Part shown: positions 46,943 through 59,182 of the stretch, in pieces | Position numbering within the stretch: position 1 is the first letter of the stretch | Layout: each line of letters starts with the position of its first letter | DNA from: Austropuccinia psidii | Taxonomy: Eukaryota; Basidiomycota; Pucciniomycetes; Pucciniales; Sphaerophragmiaceae | Assembly: GCA_023105745.1 (NCBI GenBank) | Contig: JALGQZ010000002.1 | Span: 76,363,285-76,427,284, forward strand | Length of the DNA: 64,000 nt | Direction: 5' to 3' | Position numbers and translations under genes: made by a program | The notes under the pieces: model-generated | The model's database searches: none | The model's input: the letters and a program-made list of their open reading frames with translations, nothing else | What the model was told of the DNA's origin: nothing

Positions 46943-49120
46943 AGATGTCCCAACTTGTGGTAAGTTTGAGTTAACATCCAGTACTTCATAAATTATATCA
47001 ATATTATTAATTTGTGCATTAATTATATTGATTTCATCACTTTCAGAGCTTTCTGATTCTTCTGTCTCTTTTTCAGAGCCAGATTCCTCTTCTTTGTCAT
47101 TGTGGTTTTATGTTTCCACAATTTCATTAATCTTTGCCTTTTTAAGGCAATTATTGCCTAAGTGTCCAATACCTCCACATTTATGGCATTTTCTTTTCTC
47201 ATCATTGTTGGATGTATTGGGCTTGAAGGATTCTTTTGATTTATCTTTTTTGATAACTGGTTTATTTGGGCTTTTAATGTCCAATTTCTTCCAAGTCCTG
47301 CCAATTTTTGTTCTTGTCACTATGTCTTCTAGTGCATTAATATACTCTTCTGTGGAGCATGGCTCTATAAACCTGCTTCTTATGGAATGTTCTAGCTCTC
47401 CTCCACATTTCTTGAGTATTTTCATATGCACCATTTTTTGTGACATTTCTGGGTACAATGCATTAAGTCTTTCAGCTTGTTTCAAGAACCAAGTTAAAGG
47501 TTTGTCTTTGTCTGGGTCAAAGAAAGAATTTTCAAATGTATTTTCTATTTTTTACCTCCAGGAATCATTAGCCCACTTGGTGATTATTTCTTGTTTCCAC
47601 CAAGACCAGGTATTTTTGCCATTTGTTGGCCTTATTCCATAAGACCATCTTTTTGCAGATTTCTCAAGCAATGGATGTAATCTTGCAGTGATTAATTCAT
47701 CTGATATGGCATAATCTTATTGTATCATGTCAATTGTTTTGATAAATGACATGTGGTCATATTCACCTTCTCCTGTGAATGTTGGCTATTCTTTCAATTG
47801 AGGTGCTTCCTTCATTAAGACTTGGTTATTGTCTTGGTGACTCAAGTCTGTTATGAATGGATTTGTTAATTCCTCTTTTGGTTTAATAGTGCTTCTTATG
47901 TGAGAAAATGGTGTTGATAACTTTGGCTTATTTAGGTTATCCTCATTAATTTTATCCATTTTTTCAGTAATAAGCCTTATTTCACTTTGAATGTCATCTT
48001 TCAGATGCATTCTTGCTTCATCACTCTTTTCCACATGGTCCAAAAGTAATTTTTGGTGTGATGAAGTCTTTTCTTCAAATCTTTCTACAGAAATACTTAA
48101 TTTGTTTCATTTTTCTGTAATATTGTCAATACTCACATCATAATTGATTGTCAAAGTTTTTTCTTTGATATCACTTATGTATTTGTACAACTCTTTTTGT
48201 CCTTGTATTAATTTCTGAGTATTGTCAATTAATACTTTTGGTTTATTATTTTCAATCATAAACTTTATGTTATCAATTTCTTTCTTATTTTGTGCAAAAC
48301 GTTTTGTTAAAGATGATAAGCTATTATTTATTTCTTGGAAAGATAATAAACTATTTTTAATGTCTTTGAGAGGTAAAATACTATTTTTAAGCTCTGTTAA
48401 AGTATTTACAACATCAGGAGACAAAGTTATTTCTTTGGGGAATGGGGTTGTCTCATTCTTTGTTCCTCTTTGTCTTTGAATTCCATCAAAGTTCTGGCCA
48501 TGTTGAATACATTGTCCATGGCATCTTTTTGGATTTTGGGGATCCTGTAGCTTGGGGAATATGGTTTTCTCCAATTCTTTTTTTTGTTCTTCTTCCCTTC
48601 TTGGGGAAGTGGGTTGGCTTGGGGCTTGCTGGTAGAAGCTACTGGGGCTTCTTCCTTGGTTGCCTCCTTCTTTTTGGAATGGTACTCCTTGATCTTTTTG
48701 ATTTGAGGTTTGGATGATAGTGGATTCCATCCATTGGAGTATCTCACTATTTCCGCCTCTTTGAGGAACGTTTTCAGGATGTGCCAGGAGTTCATCACTC
48801 CTTGGTGTATTTGGGGCAACATTTCCCAATCTTTGTCCTTGTACACTGTGTAGTACTGTTTGTATTGGCTCATGTAAATGTCTATTTGAGCCCTCTGAAT
48901 GTGATTTGTACCTTTTTTAGTCACTCATACTTAGTTCCAATTCTGGTTCAGATATCATGGGCATTTCTGGAACTTGCGTTTGGGATAAGGCACTTCCTTG
49001 TGTCGATTCTGTTCTACTGGGGATATTGCCCTTCCTTTTCTCTTTTGAGGAATCAATTCTACCTCTGATTCCAGCTCCATCTGATTGAATGGAGTATTGG
49101 GAGCCTCTTCTGGTAGTCAT
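46943..49120 (-). pseudogene. element C Gag, degenerate
   Basis: Starts [20 protein letters not shown] (49120) as in B and continues through coiled Gag, capsid and the knuckle [14 protein letters not shown] (about 47190-47150). Stops occur at 48917-48919, near 48105, around 47550-47570 and 47717. Homology to B is continuous, so these are inactivating changes, not a different gene. Confidence 0.88.
48427..48872 (-). CDS. overlapping ORF X of element C, still open
   Basis: [19 protein letters not shown] ... [20 protein letters not shown] ... SPKK, the same length as the open part of X in B (148 residues). I count 11 differing residues from B, against about 23 of 132 in the Gag frame over nearly the same bases. 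The frame is open upstream to 48924. Its upstream leader (about 49340-49180) has a TAA (ACA GAG TAA), so the spliced protein could not be made from this copy. The function is unknown. Confidence 0.6.
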
Positions 49121-49831
49121 ATTTTAAGAAAAAGAAGAAATAAGAAGATTTCAGAACAGAAATTCTTCTTATGGCAATTTATAAATGAGGTACTCACCTT
49201 CAGAGTCCTGAATAGTGGGTCCTGGAAAGTCCAATTTCTTGGCTTTCATTCTATAGTGATTATTGGTGTTGGAGAACTTTGGCAAGTTTCTTCCACCAAT
49301 TGTTCAACAGTGGTTTGGTTTTACTCTGTTGGATTGTCTTCAAACACTAAAAAAGACAAATAAATATAAGTATCTTATATAAAAGTGTTATTTTTGGTAA
49401 GATATGGCAATTTTCCACATAAAAATTGCTTTTATATCTTTTTAAAAAGTGAAAATAATCAAATAAATGAAACTAAAATGAATAAAATAGCTTTTTTATT
49501 GGTTTTTAATATTTTTAATATTTTTTCTGTTTTTATTTTTAAAGAATAAAATAAAAATGAATATGATTCTTTTATAAAATTAATTTATAATATAAAATTA
49601 TTTTTAGTTTATAAAATATCTTTTTTAATCACTAGAGTCACTCAAAGAAAGTTTTTGCAAGTCTAAGGATGTGAAAAACCACATGTAAGACAGTACAATT
49701 GCTTTCCAAATGCCTCAATAGCTTTTAAAATCAATAAATATAAAATTATTATATAATTTTATGATTATAGTTATGATTAATTATTGGATAAATCCAATTA
49801 ACATGTTTTTAAAGGTCTTTTAGAGTAAATA

Positions 49832-49850
49832 TCACGGCCAGGCCCCCAAA
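49832..49850 (-). other. primer-binding-site candidate of element C
   Basis: Reverse complement TTTGGGGGCCTGGCCGTGA next to the LTR end, identical to B. Confidence 0.6.
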
Positions 49851-51961
49851 TGTAAGGTTTGACTATGAAACAATAAGTAAAAATTATTAATATTTTACTT
49901 ATTGTACTATGAATGTCCTTATAAATGAAATGAATAAGATAAAAATAATATAATAATAAGGAATTATTATAATTATGGCATAAAATAATTATATTATTCA
50001 ATAAATATGATAATATAATGTATATTATAAAAAACAATATATATGAAATGAATATATTAATATAAGATAATTAATATATTAAAAAGCACTTTATTATTGT
50101 TACCAACAAATAATAAAGGCGTAAGAAATTGTTTTTATTAATAAAAAACAATCAATAACAATAATATTACCAATATTAAAGTTAGAAATTAATATAAATA
50201 CTATTTATATCAATTATAGAATTATCAAAAAGTAATAATAGAGAAAAATTGTTATAATAAGATAAATGACCTACTTTTAATTCTTAATATAATACTTTTG
50301 AGTAAATTTACGCCTATAAATGTAAATAAAACTTATTTAAATTGTAGCTACAATAAAGTTTAAGAGAAATTACAAATTTTCTTGATTTTACGGGGAATTG
50401 AGGTTTTTGAGAGAAATTTAAACAAAACAATTAAATAATTGTAATAATCACGTCAAAGATGAAGATTATTATAAGATGATCTTTGCTCTTTAATAATATA
50501 AAAGTTTTATATATAAAGAATAAAGAAATTACCTTTTTATTTAATGATTTAATGTTTTGTAAGCGTCTGAGGGGAAAACAGAGTAAAAAGAGCTCTATTT
50601 ATAGTAAATACCTCCCTCCTAGAGTCCAACAGTCTCCTAGTAGACGTGAACTGATCATATCCACTGGAATTGATCAATATTTTAGGGTTTGGTGATGATT
50701 ACATCATGATCAAACCATCTTATCTCATTATTATGCCATTATTTAAAATTATCACTATAAATCTAAGTTTGATGACGTCAAGGCTTGCCAGAACCCCAAA
50801 ATTCGTGGATGTTATTAGTTGTAATCATAAACTAACAGTATTCACCGATTGTATCACTCATATGACTGTTAAACTTAATTTAAGGTTACAGTGAGTGATC
50901 ATAAATGATCAAATTAAGCTCAAACTTTGATCTTTAATAACTTTTAAGATTTACACCCTACAGCAATTCAGAGAGTCAATTCCAATAGCTTGGAAAAACC
51001 CTATTATTCTGCCAAGAGAATTTTATTATATCATCAAAACTCTATTTTTGATGATTTTTCTTGTAACTCATCTTTTCTGTTGAAATTTAATATTTTAAAC
51101 TTCAAACCGTGATTTCAAGGGGTTATACCTTGAATATTATAGTAAAAAATACACCATTCTTCACGAACGAACTAGTAGAAGTCAACTGTCTCCTTTTTTC
51201 TAAGTTTGGACCACTTTTACAACAATGTGGTGAACAGCTCTATTGATTTTAATCAATAATCCCTTACAGGTTTTCACCTTGTTTATAGCTTGTAAAATAA
51301 ACTCCATATCTGTATTCCTACCGTACCTACGTGTTGACTTTATTTTTGGTTCATCACTCTGTCATGCATATTTCAAAAGATATTAGCTAAAATCCTTGAA
51401 TATATGTGTTGACCAAAAAAGTGCATATATTCAGGTTAATTCCTTAAGTATTGATTTTGAAGCTTAGCTTCTTAATTGTTTTATATGTGTATTTGTATGG
51501 AGAATCCAATGGTACCATTTATTTTACATGTTGTTTCATTGGTCTTTGAAATAAATAAGGATTCAGCTTAACTCCTTAAGTATTGACTTTGGAGTTTAGC
51601 TTCTCAATTGTTTTGTATGTGGATTTTTATGGAGAATCCAATGGTACCATTTATTTTACATGTTGCTTCATTGGTCTTTGAAATAAATAAGGATTTGTGT
51701 TTTTCATAAGTTATTATTGCTTATAACTCATTAAATATTGACTTTACAGATATGCCATAAAAATGGTGTATGTGTATTTTACCATGGGGAATCCAATGTA
51801 TAATCTATTTCAAATGTTTATTCATTGGCTTCAAGTTAAACCAAGTTTTATGCCAATTTATGGCATTTTTGTAGCTTTAAGGTAATTATTTTTAATGTAT
51901 AATTCTTTTAAATGTTTCTTGTGACCTTTTTGGGTATGTGGACATATCTCAAAGGTTCACA
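49851..51961 (-). repeat. 5' LTR of element C
   Basis: 2111 bp, TGTAAGG to GGTTCACA. It is longer than the other family II LTRs because of a 132-bp internal tandem duplication (51429-51560 and 51561-51691). Confidence 0.92.
51429..51691. repeat. 132-bp tandem duplication inside the C LTR
   Basis: attcag(g/c)tta...ccttaagtattga recurs with an offset of 132 (51429 and 51561), each copy ending gaaataaataagg. The copies have diverged at several positions, so the duplication is not recent. Confidence 0.85.
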
Positions 51962-53635
51962 GGGCTGGATTCCTCCCTGAGTTTTATTTCACTATTACTT
52001 ACCACCCAGGCAAGGTGGCCACTTTACCAGATTCCTTGTCACATTGGGACAAAGTGTACCCAGAGAGGGGGATGGACTTCATCCACAAGATTCCTCAGAA
52101 ATTCCATCAAGTAATCAAGCAAGATAGAATTCAAGAGTCAAGATTATTCTCAATCAAGGTTCAATAATTTCAGAATTAGTTTACTGCATTCAAAAATATA
52201 TATGGGAAGACAAAGACTACAAGGAAATACCCAAGCAACTAGGAACAGGTGAATCAGTCTCAGATTATTCTTTTGATCCTCAAGCCAAATTATTGTTATT
52301 CAAAGATAGGGTGTTAATCCCAATCAATGAAGAAATTCAACTTAACATTCATCAAAAGCATCATGACTCACCATTGGATGGCCATCCTGGGAAGGAGACA
52401 ACCCTCAAGCTCATCAAGAGGGATCTCAATTGGGCTGGAATGAATCAATTCATTAAGTACTATCTGTCCTCATGTCAGAAATGATCAAGAAACAAGAAAA
52501 TTCACCATCTGAAGTTTGGATTACCAAAGGCTCTTCAAATTCCATCTGTTCCTTGGAATTAATTATCAATGGACATTATCACTCAATTGCTTCTGTCAAA
52601 CAACTCTGATTCAGTTTCAGTAGTTGTGGACAGATTCTCAAAAATGGCAATCTTCATTCCAGCTTATGGAACAATATTTGCCCTGGACTTAGCTCAAATC
52701 TCCATAAGCCATGTCTTTTCCAAACATGGCCTTCCAGTCAATATTGTTATTGATAGAGGATCTTCATTTGTTTCATCATTATTCACCAATTTGTGTTAGC
52801 AGCTCAAGATATCAAGAGACCTCTTGAATTCTTTTCATCCTGAAATAGATGGACATACAGAGAGGTTAAATGGGATTCTAGAACAGTATCTTTGGATGTA
52901 TGTCAGTTAACATCAAGATGACTGGAACACCTGTCTTCCTCTGGCCAAATTTGCCTACAATAATTCAGAACATTCATTAACAAAGCAATCACCTTTTTTC
53001 ACCATTTATGGAAGAAAAACCAGCTTCTACTCAATCCATATCTGTCAAGACTCCCCTTCTGGAAAGTTGACAACAAAACTCCAATCAGTACAGCAAGTAA
53101 ACAAAAAATAATTAGAGTCTGCAATAAGGCAATTTAAGAAGTATGCAGATAGAAATAGGACAATTTCACCTGATTTACAACCAGGGGACAAACTATGGCT
53201 AACCTCAAAGAATATCAAGACCACAAGACCCAACAAGAAACTTTCAGAAAAATATTTGGGACCCTTTGAAGTCTTGGAGAAAATTGGAAGCCATGCATAT
53301 CACCTCAAGTTGCCTTTGCAATGGAAGTAAGTTCACCCTGTATTCCATGTGTCATTATTAGAACCAGTCAACAAGTCAATTATCCCAGATTGAAATGAAA
53401 TGCCACCACCACCAGTTCATGTGGAGGAGCAAGAAGAATGGGAAGTGGCTCAGGTTCTGGACTGAAGACTCAAAAGAGGTACATTATGGTATCTTGTAGA
53501 GTGGAAAGGATTCACTGAAGACCCAGAAAGAACAACTTGGAAACCAGCCTCCGAGCTTAACAAATCACCAGACATTTTCAAGGATGTTCATCCATTGTAT
53601 CCTTCCAATCCTGGCCCAAATACCTCAAGAGTTTG
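51962..53635 (+). pseudogene. gypsy relic E: RNase H end, integrase, chromodomain
   Basis: Plus-strand homology without an intact ORF: FYFTITYHPGKVATLPDSLS (RNase H end), integrase finger HHDSPLDGHPGKETTLKLI...SSCQK, core MDIITQLL / VVVDRFSKMAIFIPA / VIDRGSSFVSSLF / [34 protein letters not shown], chromodomain LWYLVEWKGFTEDPERTTW. I follow about eight in-frame stops, including TGA 52482-52484, TAG 52797-52799 and TAA near 52909. It belongs to a different gypsy family from A-D and is cut at its 5' side by the LTR of C. Confidence 0.85.
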
Positions 53636-53811
53636 ATTCTATGGTGCGTGATGGGGATTGGATTTAATGAAAGTAATTTACTCTCCTGGCATGCACCTTT
53701 AAGGGGTTATTATACCCAAATGTTGTTTTTAGCATCTCCTTAGGCACTTTTTGAGCACTTTTCAATTATTTGGGCGGATTCAAAAGGCCTTGAAACATCA
53801 ATACCCTCAAA
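53636..53811. other. short spacer between relic E and element D
   Basis: No gene. The block tggtgcgtgatggggattgg near 53641 resembles tggtgcattgtggggagtgg at 53946 inside the presumed D LTR. Confidence 0.4.
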
Positions 53812-55427
53812 TGTGAACCTTTTCTAAAGATACGGCCAAATGTCTTCTTTTCTTTTTATATTTTTCCTTTTCCAAATTATGCCATTTATCATCATTAAAG
53901 AAGTTCATTAATTCAAAGTAAATTATGGAATTTTTTATATGTTTTATGGTGCATTGTGGGGAGTGGAAGCTATTAAAGTAAGCTTTATCTCCTGGTATGC
54001 AACTTTCAGCCTGTGACTCAAAACCAGAGCACAAGCATGACAGCCAAAATACCATAAACCAATGGTATAGCCAAGATACCACCAAAACATGGAGCTGAGC
54101 CAAATTAGCTCAAAAGGTATCAAACGATAGAGGAAACTCACCTCTTTCTGAAAATATAAGTCCCATCACCATAGGACAAGAAATAACAAAGTTATTGCTG
54201 AGCATAAACCTTAATTTTTACCTCTCATCTAAAATCAAGAAGGAGAGGCTTAACCCCATCAAATGGGTATTCAAAATGAAGCTCTAAGCCAGGGCTATCC
54301 AATGGTACCAGCCAAACTGAGCTAGCACAAATATTACTGGAGTTATGGTCAATTTCAGGCCAAATAAGGGTGAACCAAACATTCACCTCCCATCTAACTT
54401 CTACAGTTTTAGTGTGGGATACCTGAAGTGGGGTATTTTTGGAAATAGCACAATCAGGGCTATCTGATGGTGCCATCCACTTCTTCATATCTCAGCTATA
54501 ACAGAAGTTATGAGGCAAACAAGCTCAATACAGCTTTTTGCCCAAACCACGCCTATGTACAAAAAACCTTGTACATGGGATAACTTTGCCATATTCAATG
54601 ATAACCATACCAAATTGGGTACCATTGTGTAGAGCTCATACAGGGCTATCCAATGAACCAACGTTGAGCATGATATCTCAAAAACTGACAGAGTGATGGA
54701 TGGTTTAAGGTCAAAATCCCACCTGCTGTCATATACAGCCTTACCATGGGATAATATCCCATAATCATGAATATGAGGTGTCAAATAGACAAAGAAGCAT
54801 GTTTTTACTTCAATACCTCATATGTCAGCCAATACTGGGGTCCCATACAGTTTCTGTACAGCATTCTACGCGTCATACACATCAGAATCAGGCTGTGAGG
54901 TCCCCAGATGAAAATTTTCACCCTGTATTGGTGAAAACCGCCCAGATGTGGTTTCAAAACCACATCTGAGCCCAATACAGGGTATACAGGCTGTTTGCAA
55001 ACCACAAGCCTGTCCTGGAGAGTGAAAAATCTTCACTTCCTCTACGTGGAAAGGTCTAGCAGCCTTTCCACCCCAATTTCGGGATAAAGGGAGGGCTTTT
55101 CACAGCCAAAATCATCTCCTCATCCTGCTCTTGAATAACCTACGTAGTAAACTGTCAAAAACAGTTTTACTCTTGTTTAATAATCAGGTATAATTATAGA
55201 TTTAATTATTGTAGTCTTTTATTATTGTAACCCAACAGATAAAGCTGCACCCAGGGCTTTCAACAGCGCTCACCATCACTATATCAAATATAGCAAAGCC
55301 CTTTTTATCTTAAATCAAAATATCTTTTAAACCTTATAACTCTTTTTTAAACTATTTTACCATGTCACAAACATAGATAAAGTTGTATTTAGCCTATTTA
55401 CACCTTCATCATAGTTTCATCCTGACA
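53812..55427 (+). repeat. presumed 5' LTR of element D (family III)
   Basis: The right end ...CCTGACA abuts the conserved box TTTTGGGGGCCTGGCCGTG, which fixes it. The left end TGTGAACCTT is my best guess from the terminal pattern of the other families and is less sure; the 3' LTR lies outside the window. The interior has diverged repeats around cagggctatccaatgg (54288, 54446, 54640). Confidence 0.5.
54920..54983. other. nested inverted repeat in the D LTR
   Basis: Outer arms ACCCTGTATTGG (54920-54931) and CCAATACAGGGT (54972-54983) enclose inner arms CAGATGTGGTTT (54943-54954) and AAACCACATCTG (54957-54968). Both pairs are perfect. Confidence 0.65.
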
Positions 55428-55446
55428 TTTTGGGGGCCTGGCCGTG
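55428..55446 (+). other. primer-binding-site candidate of element D
   Basis: TTTTGGGGGCCTGGCCGTG directly follows the LTR end CCTGACA; this is the same box as in A, B and C with one extra T. Confidence 0.6.
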
Positions 55447-56008
55447 TTTTAAATCTTTTTTTGGACCTTATAAGTAAGTCTTTTCTCTTTTTATGACTTA
55501 TTAACAAGTTTTTTATCCTTTTTTAGGCGTAATTTCTCTATTAAAATATATATTTTATATATTTTTATCCTTTTCTTTATATATACTCATATTATAAGGG
55601 TGTTATTCACGTGGTTAATACCCACTGAAAATAACTATTTTTGGCGTGTTTTGTATATAAAAACACATAAGCCATCAATAAGTCCTGTATTCTTGACTGA
55701 ATAAGGACACCTCTGACTGAAAAACCATCAGTTGAGGCGTGGTTAAGTGTATTGTTAGCTCAATAACACTTATACAAATTACACTTGAAAACCACAAGTG
55801 TATCTGTGGGATACTGGCACATAAACAGTGTGACAGGGTACCAAAAGCTGTAATTATGACATGGAATTGTTGATTCAATTATATTTTCATTATACAGGGC
55901 ACATTGTAGTAACATACAAGCCCAGAGGCCAATCTTAGACGTGCAAAAGCAGCATTTTTTGAGAAGTCTTAACTGACATAAGCCCTCTTTTTCCTGCCTT
56001 GATTTCAG

Positions 56009-57056
56009 TGGAAGAAAATTACATCCCACTTGAGACCCAGTCACGGGCCAACACACCAGTGACACCCTCAGAACCAGAGGGCAGCAAGGGCAAAGGAAAG
56101 AGGCACAGTGAAGGTCTCATTACAGCCAAGAAGTGGACTCCAATAGCCACTCAGAGGAGTAGAAAACCACAAAACTCTGCTTCAATACAAGGTAAACCAA
56201 CCTTAACCACTTGTACAGGGAAGATTACAATTATTAACCCAGTTGTAACTTCCAAAGGCAAACTGCCCAAATCAGCAGACAGCAAATTTGTACAAGGCAC
56301 AGTCAAAGGTAAATACCCTAAGAACATAAAGTTTTTGACTGCTTGCAAACACTGATATGTCCCCTGTATACCTCAGAGATCTTGGTTTCCAAAGGAACCA
56401 GCCAGAGGACAGAGAAGGATTGTCCAGAACCAGAAGACCTGAAAGAGGACACCTTGGACACAGTGGTGGATGGCAAAACAATGAGGGAGATAATATCAAC
56501 CTTGCCATTCACACTCCAATTCAACAGAAACCTCAAACCAGAGGACTGGAAGGATATAGATCAAGTCCTTCAGATCCACCAACTCCTCAAAGATTTATTT
56601 CAATGGAGCATGGACAACAAGAGGTTCAACCTAGCAACTCACTGGGCAGAACTGGGATCAAGTTGCCAGAAGATCTGTCTCAAAGAGATAGACTTCAAAG
56701 ACCTTATGGAAATCACCAAGGGTTGGAATCCTACCAGGCAGCACAGACTCCTGAAGGCAAGGGCACAGAGGATAAGGGAGAATCAAGCCACTATCCTAGC
56801 TATAGAAGAACAGTTGACCCAGACAGGGCCTACTCAGATTCCTTCAGGTTCACAAGGAGCAGGCCAAATCAGCTCTCCAGTGGCTTCACACCATTCAGAA
56901 ACCAGCAGATCAGTGGCCAAGAGTCACCATTCTTCACAATACCAGGAAGTTTCCAGGAGAAGACAAGGAAACAAGGGCAAGAACAAAACCTCCTTCAACC
57001 AGAGGAGGAAAGAGTCAGACCCCATGATCCAGAAGCTGTTAGATTTGGTAAAATAA
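56009..57056 (+). CDS. leader plus overlapping ORF X of element D (spliced)
   Basis: Leader exon 56009-56308 follows acceptor gatttcag and encodes EENYIPLETQSRANTPVTPS and a KGKGKRHSEG basic patch. Donor AAAG|GTAAAT (56309) and acceptor gtatacctcag (56376) remove 68 bp containing the Gag ATG (56357). The join is in frame with EILVSKGTSQRTEKDCPEPE and stays open to the TAA at 57054-57056: about 326 residues in all. Motifs: HQLLKDLFQWSMDNKRFNLA, FKDLMEITKGWNPTRQHRLL, RAQRIRENQATILAIEEQ, and a basic end VSRRRQGNKGKNKTSFNQRR. This is the longest and cleanest X in the window. The GWNP segment matches X of B (YSNGWNPL). It could be a nucleic-acid-binding accessory protein; that is inference from charge only. 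The first exon may end TTATAA at 55473, making ATG across the junction. Confidence 0.7.
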
Positions 57057-59182
57057 GTACGCAAGAACCAGAAGTAGTTGTAAACCACTCTAGAATCAGT
57101 AGTCCTAGTAATAGAAGCATTACCCCCACTCAGACTGAAAATAACATTGTCACATCTGAGAGTAACATCAACAGTGATACACTGTGGTTACAAATGTCCC
57201 AATATGCTGAACAATCTGCAAAGCAGTTTGCAGAAATTCAAGCTATCCAAGAGAGGATGAGACAAACTCAAGCCTCCTTGGAACAAATAGTTAAAAATCT
57301 TCAAGAAGGATATGCTCAACTGAGCAAAGCCTCTGAAGAAACCAACAAAAGACTGAATATAGTTTTTGAAGAACAACACCACAGCACAAGGGACAGGGAG
57401 TGTCTGGATCAAGACATTAACAAATTGTTCAATGCCTATCATAGCTTGAAGCCCCAACCACAAGGCCAAGCTATGGAGAATCCATATCAACCAGATGACA
57501 TCAAACCAGATGTCATGTTGTTGAATAAGGAAAGATCTCCATCACAATACCAGGATGGAGATGGCATGTCTTATTCAGAGAAGGAAGCCTTGAAACAGCT
57601 TCCTGAGGCCTCAAACTGGCCCAAATTCTCTGGATCAGGAGAATATGATCATATGGAACTCATAGATTATATTGATGGACTCTTCATTGATGTACTAAGC
57701 ATACCAGACTACTGGATTACTGCTAGATTGAATACTGCATTTAAAGGTCATGCAAGTATATGGTACACAGAAATGAAAGAAATCCATGGCAGAAGAAACT
57801 GGCCATGGTGGAAGAGTCAAATCATCCAAAAGTACAGTAATGGAACTTGGATATGGCAAAAGACCATGTCATTTGAGAATGACAAATACTCTGTGGAAAA
57901 AGATCCATATGAGTGGTGTCTTAGACAGTCTAAAAGACTTAAAGCCATTGATCCTCAGATGAACATCCAAATGAGGAATCACAAAATTCTGACAAAGCTG
58001 CCAGGAGAACTAGAGCATGCAGTAAAATGCAGATGCAACCAAAATTGCACTCTAGATGACATTTCCAACACCTTACAAGACATAAGGAAAAGGACAAATA
58101 TAGGGAAATTCACCCCATATAAGAGCAGTATTCTCAAAGAGAAACAACCTTTCAGGGTAGAGTTTAAAGACAAACCCAGAGAAAGAGTGGAAGAAGTGGC
58201 TAAGAAGAAGAATTCTTGCCATAATTGTGGTTCAACAGACCACTATGCCAACAACTGTCCAAAGGCAAAGAAAAAAGTCTATGCCATAGAGAAAGTCCCT
58301 GAGAAAGAACCTCCAACAGAGGATTCTGATTCAGACTCCATGGGTGATGCCATCAGAGAACCATCTGATGATGACCAAGACCCAAGAGAGGAATTCTTAG
58401 TGGAATACCAAGAGGAAACCCCACTAGAAATCCAGGACATACAGTTGGAAGCAGGCATGCCACAGGACACTGCTAATAAAAACTTGTGCAAACACACACA
58501 AGATGCACAAACATTCCTGGTAACACCAACCAAAGGAATGGCATACATACATGGAACAGCCACCAAGATGACTGTTTGCATTGACAATGCTCAGCATCCA
58601 CTGATCATTGATAGTGGGGCACACTGCTCCATAGTGGCCAGAAACTATCTGGATACCCACTTCCCAAACTGGGAAAAACAGCTCTTGCCCACTAAGGCAA
58701 AGAACCTTAAAAGTGCATCAGGGAAGATGACTTCTATTGGGACAATCATCAAAGAGATAATTATACCCCACAGGAAGGGTAATATCAGACTCAACCCAGA
58801 GTTTGTACTGCTTAATGATGCCCACATCCAAGGACTTTTACTGGGAACAGATTACCAGAGGATGTATGGCATAGACATTTACAACAGTAAAAATAGGCAC
58901 ATCACCATTGGTACTAACAAGGAAAAGAAATTTTCACTTGACATATACCAGATATCTTCTCAAGATCCACTAGAAGAACTTCTGAAGGAATTCAGAGAGG
59001 GACAGTGTAGCACTACCCTCACCAGTAAACAAAAACTGAGTTTACTGAAGATGCTGAGAAAGAACATACCAGAATTTGCCATTGGTGAAGAACCATTAGG
59101 CAAGATCAAAGGCCATGATATAGAACTATATCTGGATGTGGAAAGGCCTTATCCATCTATGCTGAGGAGACCTCCTTTGTGA
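56357..59182 (+). pseudogene. element D Gag, protease and RT start, cut by a solo LTR
   Basis: Gag with a coiled region (LWLQMSQYAEQSAKQFAEIQ), capsid (WPKFSGSGEYDHMELIDYID), knuckle CHNCGSTDHYANNC, acidic stretch, aspartic protease LIIDSGAHCSIV and the start of reverse transcriptase (DVERPYPSMLRRPPL). It is fully open to the insertion; the stop TGA (59180-59182) is supplied by the TGTGAG of the inserted LTR. The coding sequence resumes at 61106. Confidence 0.92.

Larger units (their letters stand above)
15096..51961 (-). mobile_element. family II gypsy element C, old, interrupted by two insertions
   Basis: Minus-strand order from high to low coordinates: LTR 51961-49851, PBS box, leader, Gag 49120, protease, reverse transcriptase 44909-43420, then RNase H to chromodomain 19029-17145, LTR 17042-15096. 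A DNA transposon (19030-43419) and a solo LTR (45159-46937) interrupt it, and removing them restores collinearity with element B. Many stops and frameshifts show it is long dead. No matching 5-bp duplication flanks it (ccttg on the left, gggct on the right), so at least one flank was rearranged. Confidence 0.88.
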
